Shown here: one piece after another, positions 1 through 7,372 of the stretch | How the letters are laid out: each line of letters begins with the position of its first letter | Position numbering within the stretch: position 1 is the first letter of the stretch | DNA from: Gemmatimonadota bacterium | GTDB lineage: Bacteria > Latescibacterota > UBA2968 > UBA8231 | DNA: 11,194 bases | Direction of reading: 5' to 3' | Assembly: GCA_009845645.1 (NCBI GenBank) | Contig: VXZF01000221.1 | Coordinates: forward strand, 1 to 11,194 | Program-made: the position numbers and the translations under genes | Notes under the pieces: generated by a model | Seen by the model: only the letters and a program-made list of their open reading frames with translations | Told to the model about the DNA's origin: nothing | Databases searched by the model: none

Positions 1-1601
1 GCCCGGACGATCTGTCCGGCGCGGCTGTCGGCTATTTCTCCTCGTTCAACGGCGATCCGCCCATTGACAATTACGCAGTCGATGCCCTGTGGATAGCGGT
101 AGGGGTCGGCAAAGTCGGCGCACTCGCCGATAGCTTCAGGGTCGAAGACTACGAGATCGGCCCAGTAGCCTTCGCGCAACAGGCCGCGCTCGCGCAAGCG
201 GAAGCGGGCGGCGGGGTGGCCAGTGAGCTTGTGGATGGCCTCTTCCCAGCGCAGCGCGCCTTGCTTGCGGACGAAGTGGCGCAAGAAGTAGGGGAAGGCC
301 CCGTAGGAACGGGGGTGGTGCTTGCCCTCGGCCAAGGTGCCTTCGGGCACCAGCGAGAAGCCGTCGGAGATGACGCCGCCGGTAGAGTGGCGGGCGATGT
401 TGAGGAAGTCCTCCTCAGACACGTCCTCGGCCAGCATCCACGGCCGCGCGCGCTCTTCGACGAGGATGTCGCAAACCGCGTCGTGGGGATTCTGACCGCG
501 TCGCCGCCCAATCTCGGCAAAGCTCAAGCCGACTAGATCGGCGTTTTGCTCGGCGCTGCCCAGCCAGATCTTGTCCCATTCCCCATCTCGCGCCAAGTTG
601 CGCTTGCGGCTGCCGCCGCTCTCGGCCCCGTACTGCACGGTATCCTGCTCGATCTTGGCGCGGGTCTCCGGGTCTTGCAGCCTCCTCAGCAGCGCCTCGT
701 CGCCACCGGCCAAGGCCCAAGGGGGCAACAGCGACTTGAGGGTGGTGCTGCCAATCGTATAGGGAATGGCGTCGCAGCTAATGTCGCAGCCCTCGCGGCG
801 CTTCTGGTCGATGGTCGCAAGCAGGTCGCGGGTTGCGCCGATCATCGGCGCACCGGGCTGCATGTGCGAGACGTGGGCCGCCACCGAGGCTTGCTCGCCG
901 ACGGCAATGACCTCGCCGACGGCTTGGGCAATCGACTCGGTCTGGTTGCGGATGTGCGAGGTGTAGATGCCCCCGTACTCAGCGACGACCTTCCCCAGCT
1001 CGACGAGTTCTTCCAGCGCCGCATACGGCCCGGGCGCGTACGCCAAGCCCGACGACAGCCCCATTGCGCCGTCTGCCATCGCACGGGCGACGAGCGCCTT
1101 CATCCGCTCCATCTCCGCCGCAGACGGCGGGCGGTCATCGTAGCCCATAGCGGCGACGCGCACATTGCCGTGGCCGACCAAGGTCGCGGTATTCGTGCCC
1201 AATCCATTGGCTTCGAGCCGCTGGAAATAGTCGCCGAAATGAGTCCAATCGCACTCCAAGCCACGGGTCATCGCCGGGTCGAGCGGGCCGTAGTACGGCT
1301 CGTAGTCGCGGGTGGGCGCGGCCGAGACGCCGCAGTTGCCCATAACTTGGGTCGTAATGCCCTGCGTCAGGGAACTGAGCGCACGGCCGTCGAGGGCAAT
1401 GGTCAAGTCCGAATGCGTGTGGATGTCTATAAAGCCAGGGCAGGCGATGCGGCCCTCGGCGTCGATAGTGCGACTCGCTTCGGCTGCAGCAAGATCGCCG
1501 ATGGCCACGATGCGGCCCTGCTCGACGGCGATGTCACCGCGGAAAGCCGACTGGCCGCTGCCGTCGAGAAGCTGGGCGTTGCGGATTAACAGGTCGTACA
1601 T
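1..1601 (-). CDS. N-acyl-D-amino-acid deacylase (D-aminoacylase family), 3' end cut by window edge
   Basis: Reading the minus strand from the ATG at 1601 gives 533 uninterrupted codons to the window edge, beginning MYDLLIRNAQLLDGSG; no stop is seen, so the C-terminus is missing. It belongs to the amidohydrolase superfamily, D-aminoacylase branch, whose members hydrolyse N-acyl-D-amino acids to a carboxylate and a free D-amino acid using zinc. Visible marks are HTHSD (His61, His63), the metal-ligand Cys90 in GNCG typical of this branch, His216 in SHIR, His246 in VSHM, the catalytic-type Asp413 in ISDG, the HHPRSYG block at 428-434 and a C-terminal GYWADLVVFD strand region at 478-487. Family members are usually about 480-540 residues, so only a few are probably lost. 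No signal peptide is seen, so it is probably cytoplasmic. It diverges from two peptide-type binding lipoproteins, suggesting D-amino-acid scavenging (inference). Substrate side chain and any dipeptidase or urea-type activity cannot be told. Confidence 0.93.
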   Translation of the reverse strand, partial: MYDLLIRNAQLLDGSGQSAFRGDIAVEQGRIVAIGDLAAAEASRTIDAEGRIACPGFIDIHTHSDLTIALDGRALSSLTQGITTQVMGNCGVSAAPTRDYEPYYGPLDPAMTRGLECDWTHFGDYFQRLEANGLGTNTATLVGHGNVRVAAMGYDDRPPSAAEMERMKALVARAMADGAMGLSSGLAYAPGPYAALEELVELGKVVAEYGGIYTSHIRNQTESIAQAVGEVIAVGEQASVAAHVSHMQPGAPMIGATRDLLATIDQKRREGCDISCDAIPYTIGSTTLKSLLPPWALAGGDEALLRRLQDPETRAKIEQDTVQYGAESGGSRKRNLARDGEWDKIWLGSAEQNADLVGLSFAEIGRRRGQNPHDAVCDILVEERARPWMLAEDVSEEDFLNIARHSTGGVISDGFSLVPEGTLAEGKHHPRSYGAFPYFLRHFVRKQGALRWEEAIHKLTGHPAARFRLRERGLLREGYWADLVVFDPEAIGECADFADPYRYPQGIDCVIVNGRIAVERGEIADSRAGQIVR

Positions 1602-1657
1602 GGTTTTTCCAGGGGTTAATAGAGCGCGGCATGACCGCATTGGGATCGGATGGAGGT

Positions 1658-1686
1658 AGTATAGGCGGGTTGGCAGCTTCGCTCAA
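1658..1686 (-). promoter_or_regulatory. Predicted sigma-70-type promoter for the D-aminoacylase gene
   Basis: On the minus strand TTGAGC (1686-1681) is followed after exactly 17 bases by TATACT (1663-1658). The -10 matches consensus at 5 of 6 positions and the -35 at 4 of 6. The start site would fall near 1651, leaving a leader of about 50 bases before the ATG at 1601. This assumes a consensus-like housekeeping sigma factor. Confidence 0.55.
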
Positions 1687-1720
1687 GTTGGTTGACCCTC
1701 CCAACGCACATTGATACGTT
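1687..1720 (+). promoter_or_regulatory. Weak candidate promoter for the binding-protein genes, with a small inverted repeat
   Basis: TTGACC (1692-1697) is followed after 17 bases by TACGTT (1715-1720). The -35 is good (5 of 6), the -10 poor (3 of 6). The -35 lies within a GTTGG (1687-1691) / CCAAC (1701-1705) inverted repeat, a possible operator that would touch both divergent promoters. The short repeat could be chance. Confidence 0.3.
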
Positions 1721-1737
1721 TTGGCGGCCACCGCAAA

Positions 1738-1743
1738 AAGGAG
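1738..1743 (+). promoter_or_regulatory. Ribosome-binding site that fixes a TTG start at 1749
   Basis: AAGGAG lies five bases upstream of TTG at 1749-1751. Starting there puts a hydrophobic lipoprotein signal directly at the N-terminus. The in-frame TTG further upstream at 1692 has no ribosome-binding site and overlaps the candidate -35 element, so it is not the likely start. Confidence 0.7.
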
Positions 1744-1748
1744 AAGTT

Positions 1749-3476
1749 TTGACGCGCCCCGCTTTCTCGCTAATCCTCGCTTTAGTCTGCGCCGCTTGTA
1801 GCGGCGAAGGTAGCCTGCAACACGTGCCGCGCGAGCGCACCTTGGTCACCGACTGCGTCGATCAGGGCACGTGCAGCGGCCAGTTCCAAGACTACGACGC
1901 CTTTAATCCCTACCTGCCCGGCAAAGTCTCGCGCACGGGGTATAACTTCCTCTACGAGCCACTCTACTTTTACAACGCCTATCGCGACGAGATCATCCCC
2001 TGGATCGCCACCGGGCACGAGTACAACGCAGACTATACTGAAGTCACCATAAAAATTCGGCCCGGGGTTGAGTGGAGCGACGGGCAGCCGTGGACGGCGC
2101 ACGACGTGGTCTTTACGATCAACATGCTCCGGGACCACGCGCCGGAACTGACCTTTGCGGTCGATATGCAGACTTGGGTAAAAACAGCCGTGGCCAGCGA
2201 CAGCCTAACGGCGCACATTGCATTGACGGCCCCCAACCCGCGCTTCGTCTTCACGTATTTCACCCACAACTTCGACAATGGCGTGCCGATTGTGCCCCGG
2301 CACATCTGGGAGGGCCAAGACCCCAAGACCTTCGCCAACTTTGATCTGGCGCAGGGCTGGCCCGTTGTAAGCGGTCCATACCGCCTAGCGCACTCCGTGC
2401 CGGAGCAGCGGATCTGGGATCGGCGCGACGGCTGGTGGGCCACCAAAATCGGTTTCCGCCAACCGCCGCAAGTCGAGCGCATCATCTACCTGCCCTATAT
2501 GGAGGAGGCCAAACAGGTGCAAAACCTCGCTACCAATGCCATGGACCTGTGCGCCGACATGCTGCCGCCCAACATCCGCACGATTCTAGAGCAAAACTCC
2601 AATGTGACGACTTGGAGCGGCCAAGAGCCGCCCTATGGCTATCTCGACTGGTGGCCCCTTTCGCTGGGCTTCAATGCCCAAGAGCCGCCCTACGACGAGC
2701 CGGCCTTCCGCTGGGCCGTAAACCACGCCATCAACCGCGAGCAGCTAGTGGAAGTCGGCTGGCAGGGGGCGGGGGAACCAACCCTATTGCCGTTCCCCGA
2801 CTTTCCGCGACTCAGGCACTACACCGCCCAAGTCCAAGACTTGCTGGAACAATATCCGGTGGGGCTGTTCGACCCGACCCGCAGCGCGGCCTTGATGCAG
2901 GAGTCTGGGTGGCAGCGGGACGCCGAAGGCATCTGGACGCGGGACGGGACACAGGCTAAAGTGCTGCTCGACATCAGCCAAACCTTCCAAGACATCGCGC
3001 CGATCTTAGTCGAACAGTTGCAGCGGGCCGGCTTTGCAGCCAACATGCGCATGACCTCGGACAACTACACGCGGATGACCACGGGCGCGGCCAAAACTTA
3101 TATATTTGGCAATGGAGGCTCGGTGCGCGATCCGTACTTTACCCTGCGGCTCTACCACAGCCGCTTCGTCCAGCCCACGGACACAGCGACGCCGAACTTC
3201 TGGCGCTGGAAAAACTCCGAGTACGACGCACTGGTTGATCAAATGGGCCAGACCGCACCCGACGATCCGCGCTTGGTGGGCCTGTTCAGAGAGGCGCTGG
3301 CGATTTGGCTGCGCGAGTTGCCAGCCGTACCCTTGTTGCAATTTTACCACCGCTTGCCACACAACCAAACCTACTGGCGCAACTGGCCATCGGCGGACAA
3401 TCCGTATATCAATACAGCATACTGGCACCGGACGTGGCTTTTAGTATTGTTGAATCTACAACCAACGCGAGGTTAA
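1749..3476 (+). CDS. Family-5 (peptide-type) ABC substrate-binding lipoprotein, copy 1
   Basis: A 575-residue protein starting at TTG. The first 16 residues are a short basic and hydrophobic signal ending in ALVCAAC, so Cys17 is the probable lipidated residue although the -3 position is not the usual Leu. The SBP_bac_5 fold is shown by the block IKIRPGVEWSDGQPWTAHDV (101-120), the GPYRL strand, and the repeated aromatic-rich lobes through to the C-terminus. Family members bind di- or oligopeptides, and some bind nickel, opines or sugars, and deliver them to an inner-membrane permease. A Cys pair (Cys36, Cys42) sits just after the lipid anchor and is kept in the next gene, so may form a disulfide. 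The tail ends LLVLLNLQPTRG. The downstream neighbour is a paralogue 59 bases away. No permease or ATPase of this transporter family is in the window, so it may be an orphan binding protein. The ligand is unknown. Confidence 0.9.
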   Translation: MTRPAFSLILALVCAACSGEGSLQHVPRERTLVTDCVDQGTCSGQFQDYDAFNPYLPGKVSRTGYNFLYEPLYFYNAYRDEIIPWIATGHEYNADYTEVTIKIRPGVEWSDGQPWTAHDVVFTINMLRDHAPELTFAVDMQTWVKTAVASDSLTAHIALTAPNPRFVFTYFTHNFDNGVPIVPRHIWEGQDPKTFANFDLAQGWPVVSGPYRLAHSVPEQRIWDRRDGWWATKIGFRQPPQVERIIYLPYMEEAKQVQNLATNAMDLCADMLPPNIRTILEQNSNVTTWSGQEPPYGYLDWWPLSLGFNAQEPPYDEPAFRWAVNHAINREQLVEVGWQGAGEPTLLPFPDFPRLRHYTAQVQDLLEQYPVGLFDPTRSAALMQESGWQRDAEGIWTRDGTQAKVLLDISQTFQDIAPILVEQLQRAGFAANMRMTSDNYTRMTTGAAKTYIFGNGGSVRDPYFTLRLYHSRFVQPTDTATPNFWRWKNSEYDALVDQMGQTAPDDPRLVGLFREALAIWLRELPAVPLLQFYHRLPHNQTYWRNWPSADNPYINTAYWHRTWLLVLLNLQPTRG

Positions 3477-3535
3477 AGGTTTGATCGCGCTCAATCGGCG
3501 CGGCCCTATCACTCTAAACCGATGCGAGGTCTAAT
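3477..3535 (+). repeat. Intergenic spacer whose first part recurs after copy 2
   Basis: This 59-base gap holds TTGATCGC followed by AATCGGCGCGGC. A related stretch (TGATCGC, then AATCG, then GGCAGC) follows the stop codon of the next gene at about 5327-5350, at nearly the same distance. It also carries CGCGC (3486-3490) pairing with GCGCG (3498-3502), a short hairpin. A GAGG ribosome-binding site (3526-3529) sits six bases before the next ATG. The repeated spacer suggests that the duplication unit included the 3' flank. Confidence 0.5.
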
Positions 3536-5323
3536 ATGAAACGCAGCATTTGCACATTGCTCAGCGCGTGGCTGCTCAGCGGCTGCGGCGACACCCCCTC
3601 CGACCAACAGCCATCGGACGCGGCCGACCAGCCCGAGGACACCGAGGTCGAAGAATCAGCGCTTATACAGGTTCCACGGAACCGCACCTTGATTATGGAT
3701 TGCGCCGAAAGCGGCACCTGCGCCGGGCAGATCAAAGACTACAACACCTTCAACCCCTATCGGCCGGAATCCACCTCGCGCACCGGGTACAATTTTGTTT
3801 TTGAGCCGTTGTACTTTTACAATGCCTTTGAGGGCAAACTAATTCCTTGGATCGCCACGGATCACCGCTTCAACGACGCCTATACCGAAGTGGAAATCAC
3901 CATTCGTCCGGGGGTTACGTGGAGCGACGGCATGCCGTGGACGGCGCATGACTTGGTTTTTACGGTCAACATGCTGCGGCAGAACGCGCCTTTGTTGGCC
4001 TATTCAACCGACATAAAAAACTGGGTCCAAGAGGCCGTGGCTGTCGATAGCCTGACGGCGCGCATAGTCCTGACGGCACCCAACCCGCGCTTTGTTTTTT
4101 CGTACTTCGCCCACAACTTCGGCAATGGGGTGCCGATTGTGCCCAAGCACGTGTGGGAAGGGCAGTCGCCAGACACCTTTACAAACTTCGATCCGCAAAA
4201 AGGCTGGCCTGTGTTTTCCGGGCCATACAAGCTGGTGCTCTCCACGCCGCAACAGCGCATCTGGGATCTGCGGCCAGACTGGTGGGCCGCGGCCACCGGC
4301 TTTCAATCCCTGCCTAGAGTCGAGCGCATCATCTACCTACCTTACATGGAGGAGGCCAAGCGCGTCCAAAACCTGATTACCAACCACATTGACACCAGCC
4401 TCGACCTGCGTCCGCCCAACATCCTGACCGTACTCGACAAAAATCCCCGGGTGACGACTTGGACCGGGCGCCAGCCGCCGTACGGCTACGTCGATTTCTG
4501 GCCCATTTCCCTCGGCTTCAACAACCTTGAAGCCCCCTTTGCGGATGTCGATGTGCGGCGGGCGATCAACTATGCCATCAACCGGCAGCAGTTAGTGGAA
4601 GTAGGTTGGCAGGGAGCCGGAATTTTTACGCTCCTGCCCTTGCCCGACTACCCGGCCCTTAGGCCGTACTTCAGTGAGGTCGAGGATCTGTTAGACGAAT
4701 ACGAAATAGGCGTCTTTGACCTAGACAAGAGCGCAGCCCTGATGCGGAGCATGGGCTGGCAGCGGTCCGCCGATAGCTATTGGACCAAAGACGGCGAGCC
4801 ATTTGAAATGCTCATCGACATCTACCCGATCTTCCAAGACATAACGCCGGTCTTGGTGGCTCAGCTAGAGCGAGCAGGTTTTGACGCCGACTTCCGCAAT
4901 ACCCCAGACACATTCACCCGCATATCGCACGGCACGGCACGCTCTTTTATCACCGGGCACGCCGGCGGCGTGCGCGATCCGTATTTTACGCTGCGGCTCT
5001 ACCACAGCCGCTTCGTCCAGCCAACCGGCCAGCCCGCCGAGTCCGTCTGGCGCTGGCAGAACGAAGAATTCGACCGGATCGTCGATAAGATGGCGGAAGT
5101 CTCGCCGCGCGATCCGCAGCTAGTGCAATTGTATCGCCAAGCCATGGAAATCTGGCTGGCCGAACTGCCGTCGATCCCGCTCTTGCAGTGGTATCACCGC
5201 ATTCCGCACAACCAAACCTACTGGCGCAACTGGCCCTCGGAATACAGCCCGTACATCAACAGCGCCTATTGGCACCGGGTGTGGCTATTAGTACTGCTCA
5301 ATTTGCAGCCGGTACAGGGATAG
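3536..5323 (+). CDS. Family-5 (peptide-type) ABC substrate-binding lipoprotein, copy 2
   Basis: A 595-residue paralogue of the preceding gene. The signal peptide ends in the clear lipobox LLSGC, with Cys17 lipidated, followed by an acidic, proline-containing linker (about 18-44) absent from copy 1. The family-5 block ITIRPGVTWSDGMPWTAHDL is at 121-140. The conserved Cys pair is Cys56/Cys62. Over residues 179-233 it matches copy 1 (159-213) at 42 of 55 positions, including NGVPIVP and SGPY, so the pair arose by tandem duplication. The tail LLVLLNLQPVQG mirrors copy 1. It would sit in the outer periplasmic space as a lipid-anchored ligand receptor. Differences in the lobes suggest related but not identical ligands (inference). 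The start is supported by GAGG six bases upstream. The first 20-odd bases after its stop resemble those after copy 1. Confidence 0.92.
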   Translation: MKRSICTLLSAWLLSGCGDTPSDQQPSDAADQPEDTEVEESALIQVPRNRTLIMDCAESGTCAGQIKDYNTFNPYRPESTSRTGYNFVFEPLYFYNAFEGKLIPWIATDHRFNDAYTEVEITIRPGVTWSDGMPWTAHDLVFTVNMLRQNAPLLAYSTDIKNWVQEAVAVDSLTARIVLTAPNPRFVFSYFAHNFGNGVPIVPKHVWEGQSPDTFTNFDPQKGWPVFSGPYKLVLSTPQQRIWDLRPDWWAAATGFQSLPRVERIIYLPYMEEAKRVQNLITNHIDTSLDLRPPNILTVLDKNPRVTTWTGRQPPYGYVDFWPISLGFNNLEAPFADVDVRRAINYAINRQQLVEVGWQGAGIFTLLPLPDYPALRPYFSEVEDLLDEYEIGVFDLDKSAALMRSMGWQRSADSYWTKDGEPFEMLIDIYPIFQDITPVLVAQLERAGFDADFRNTPDTFTRISHGTARSFITGHAGGVRDPYFTLRLYHSRFVQPTGQPAESVWRWQNEEFDRIVDKMAEVSPRDPQLVQLYRQAMEIWLAELPSIPLLQWYHRIPHNQTYWRNWPSEYSPYINSAYWHRVWLLVLLNLQPVQG

Positions 5324-5359
5324 GCCTGATCGCTCCAAATCGTGGCAGCATCTCCGCAT

Positions 5360-5381
5360 CGCGGTCGTGGATGGGACCGCG
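5360..5381 (+). other. GC-rich hairpin between copy 2 and the hydrolase gene
   Basis: CGCGGTC (5360-5366) and GACCGCG (5375-5381) form a perfect 7-bp stem with an 8-base loop. No T-run follows, so it is not a standard intrinsic terminator. It might stabilise the 3' end of the upstream message or tune expression of downstream genes. Confidence 0.4.
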
Positions 5382-5385
5382 CGAA

Positions 5386-5436
5386 TGTCGGAGTCTGATG
5401 TTGGCATTGTTCAACCTACAACTGACGCAAGGATAA
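5386..5436 (+). pseudogene. Probable 3' remnant of a third binding-protein copy
   Basis: The last codons before the TAA at 5434-5436 read LALFNLQLTQG. This matches the ends of copy 1 (LVLLNLQPTRG) and copy 2 (LVLLNLQPVQG). Against copy 1, the last 12 codons including the stop agree at 28 of 36 bases, with 7 of 11 residues identical. A few codons further upstream an Arg also aligns, but similarity then fades. No start codon, ribosome-binding site or body of the gene is present. The simplest reading is the leftover of a third tandem copy lost by recombination between repeats. The match is short, so a chance or independently kept sequence is not excluded. Confidence 0.5.
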
Positions 5437-5450
5437 GATAGACCTACGAG

Positions 5451-6344
5451 ATGGCCCTTTTTGCACGCATACTCATCGCGCTTTGTGCGGCCTATTGCCC
5501 ACTTACCGCCCAAGACGCAGCAGACGACCGGACGCCTATCGACGACCCCACCTTTACCCGCGTCGCAGATTATTACGCCTATGATCCAGACTTGCCGCTG
5601 CACGCCAAAGTACTCGATACACAGATCTACGATCCACAGCACCCCTACGCGGTTGATAAGGTCCATTTCCGTTCGAGCCACAACGAAGTCGTCCCCGGCC
5701 TGTTCGCCTATCCGCGCAACGACTCCGCTTGCGCCGCCGTCGTCTTGCTGCACGGCAACAATGGCTCACAAGGCATCGACCACCACTGGGTCCGTTCTTG
5801 GCTGGATATCCTAGGGCAGGCTGGGTATTGCGCCTTGGCCATTGACGCCTATGGCTACGGCGAACGCTTCGACCCTGAACAAAATAAAGACATGGGGCTA
5901 TACGAATGGCGCGAACGCACGATCCAGCAGGCAACCGATACGCGCCGAGCTATTGATTATCTATATACGCGCACGCAGGTCGATACGACGCGCATTGCAG
6001 TGATGGGCGAAAGCATGGGCGGCTTTATCGGCATCCGCGCCGCCGGGCTTGACCCACGTCTAGCCGGGCTAGTACTCGTCGTTACAGCAGCCGGAGAATT
6101 CCCGACCACGGGACCATTCGGCCGATTTGCCAATTCACTCAACTTCGCCCCGCGCGTCTCGGCACCAGTTCTGATGGTCAATGCCACCGAGGACGAGTAC
6201 GCGACCAAGGCGGCGGTAGAAGAGTTATATGCCGTTTTGTCCCAGCCCAAAGAGTTGATTTGGCACCAAAGCGGCCATCTCATTCTAATGCCTGCTCAGC
6301 AGCGCATCATTTTGCCGTGGCTGGCAAAACACTTGAGTCCCTAA
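5451..6344 (+). CDS. Exported alpha/beta hydrolase, dienelactone-hydrolase-like
   Basis: A 297-residue protein with an N-terminal export signal (hydrophobic 4-20, likely cut after PLTA), so probably periplasmic or secreted. The alpha/beta-hydrolase fold is marked by the strand and oxyanion region VVLLHGNNG (97-105), the nucleophile elbow GESMGG with Ser188, a likely acid Asp248 in NATEDEY, and His276 in SGHLIL, giving a complete Ser-Asp-His triad in the expected order. The family includes dienelactone hydrolases, acetyl-xylan-type esterases and peptidase-like members. The exact substrate, an ester, lactone or peptide, cannot be told. It starts 14 bases after the remnant tail's stop and ends 41 bases before the ribose-type binding-protein gene, so it likely belongs to the same transcript. 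The ribosome-binding site is weak, but no better start exists downstream without losing the signal peptide. Confidence 0.85.
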   Translation: MALFARILIALCAAYCPLTAQDAADDRTPIDDPTFTRVADYYAYDPDLPLHAKVLDTQIYDPQHPYAVDKVHFRSSHNEVVPGLFAYPRNDSACAAVVLLHGNNGSQGIDHHWVRSWLDILGQAGYCALAIDAYGYGERFDPEQNKDMGLYEWRERTIQQATDTRRAIDYLYTRTQVDTTRIAVMGESMGGFIGIRAAGLDPRLAGLVLVVTAAGEFPTTGPFGRFANSLNFAPRVSAPVLMVNATEDEYATKAAVEELYAVLSQPKELIWHQSGHLILMPAQQRIILPWLAKHLSP

Positions 6345-6385
6345 TGGAGCCGTTAAACGCAACAACACGCTCAGAGAGGTACACA

Positions 6386-7372
6386 ATGAAATTGCGCCAA
6401 TGGACTATCGCAGCCGTTTTGGGAATAGTCGCCCTAAGCTGCGGCGATCAGCAGGAAGCACCAGCAGAGAAAAAACTCAAAATCGCCGGGATTGTCTTTC
6501 AGGAGGACCAGTTCTTCCGGCTGATCCAGTTTGGGATGCAGGACGCAGCCGACAAAGCGGGCGTCGAGCTACTGCTGGCCAATAGCGCGAATAAGCCGGA
6601 CAAGGAGATTCAACTTGTCAACACCTATATCGCGCGCGGCGTCGATGCCATTGTGATCTCGCCCCTGAGCGCCAAGGCTTCAGCTACAGCCTTGCAGCGG
6701 GCCAAGGACGCCGGGATCGTGGTGGTGACGTACAATACAACGGTAGAAGGGGATATCCCCGCCGCCTATATCGAAAGCGACCAAGGGGACTTGGGCCGAC
6801 AGACTGGGCTGGTGGCGCGGCGCTACATCGAAGAGCAGCTAGGAGGGCAAGCCAAAATCGCAACCCTCGCCTTCAAGTCCCAACTCGCCGAGCAAAGCGA
6901 CGCACGCCGCAACGGCTTTGTCGAGGTGGTCGGGCAGTTGCCCGGCGTGGAATTCGTCGCCGAGCAAGACGCTTGGCTACCGGAGATGGCGCTCAAGAAG
7001 GCCGGAGACATTCTCACAGCCCATCCAGAAATCGACATCATCTGGTCGGCCAACGAAGGCGGCACTGTTGGGTCGGTAATGGCGGTCAAAAACGCCGGCC
7101 GCGAGGGAAAAGTGGTCGTCTTTGGCACTGATGCCAGCCAGCAGCTCGTCGAGTTTATGCTCGCCGAGGACGGCATCTTGCAGGCTCTCACCACCCAGAC
7201 CCCTTTTGAACTAGGCACAAAGGCCATGGAGCTAGCCATCGCGGCGCTCAAAGGGCAGGAGGTCGCGGCCAAGGTGGTGATGGACGGGGTGCTTGTGGCG
7301 CGCCAAGATCCAGACGGCGTGCGGGCCTTTGGCACGCGGCTCGCGGACCTGATCGCCCTCGGCAATCAGTGA
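6386..7372 (+). CDS. Ribose/xylose-type (type I periplasmic) sugar-binding lipoprotein
   Basis: A 328-residue protein starting at the ATG at 6386, with AGAGAGG just upstream. The longer in-frame extension from 6260 would overlap the hydrolase gene and bury the signal peptide, so it is rejected. The signal ends ALSCGD, with Cys19 the probable lipid-bearing residue (a slightly atypical lipobox), followed by a short charged linker. The Peripla_BP_4 / type I fold is seen in KIAGIVFQEDQFF (32-44), GVDAIVISP (85-93), the N-terminal-lobe loop NTTVEGD (117-123), and NEGG (223-226) with FGTDAS (246-251) in the C-terminal lobe. Such proteins bind monosaccharides or autoinducer-like sugars and dock on an RbsC-type permease. 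It overlaps the ATPase gene by four bases (GTGA). The ligand is unknown, and no sugar kinase or isomerase is nearby to narrow it. Confidence 0.9.
   Translation: MKLRQWTIAAVLGIVALSCGDQQEAPAEKKLKIAGIVFQEDQFFRLIQFGMQDAADKAGVELLLANSANKPDKEIQLVNTYIARGVDAIVISPLSAKASATALQRAKDAGIVVVTYNTTVEGDIPAAYIESDQGDLGRQTGLVARRYIEEQLGGQAKIATLAFKSQLAEQSDARRNGFVEVVGQLPGVEFVAEQDAWLPEMALKKAGDILTAHPEIDIIWSANEGGTVGSVMAVKNAGREGKVVVFGTDASQQLVEFMLAEDGILQALTTQTPFELGTKAMELAIAALKGQEVAAKVVMDGVLVARQDPDGVRAFGTRLADLIALGNQ

Noticed and set aside
546..1589. Long plus-strand open frame (347 codons) over the left part of the window
   Set aside because: It is antisense to the D-aminoacylase gene, has a low-complexity composition typical of high-GC shadows, and shows no recognisable motif, whereas the minus-strand frame carries the full set of family metal ligands.
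1692..1748. Upstream TTG start extending copy 1 by 19 residues
   Set aside because: It lacks a ribosome-binding site, overlaps a candidate -35 element and would place the lipoprotein signal inside the protein. TTG at 1749 has AAGGAG at good spacing.
5188..5436. An 82-codon plus-strand frame spanning the end of copy 2 and the remnant tail
   Set aside because: Most of it is out of frame with copy 2 and has no gene-like features. Only the final codons are meaningful, and they are reported as the remnant of a third copy.
6260..6385. Upstream start extending the sugar-binding lipoprotein by 42 residues
   Set aside because: It would overlap the end of the hydrolase gene and bury the signal peptide. 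The ATG at 6386 has AGAGAGG upstream and begins a normal lipoprotein signal.
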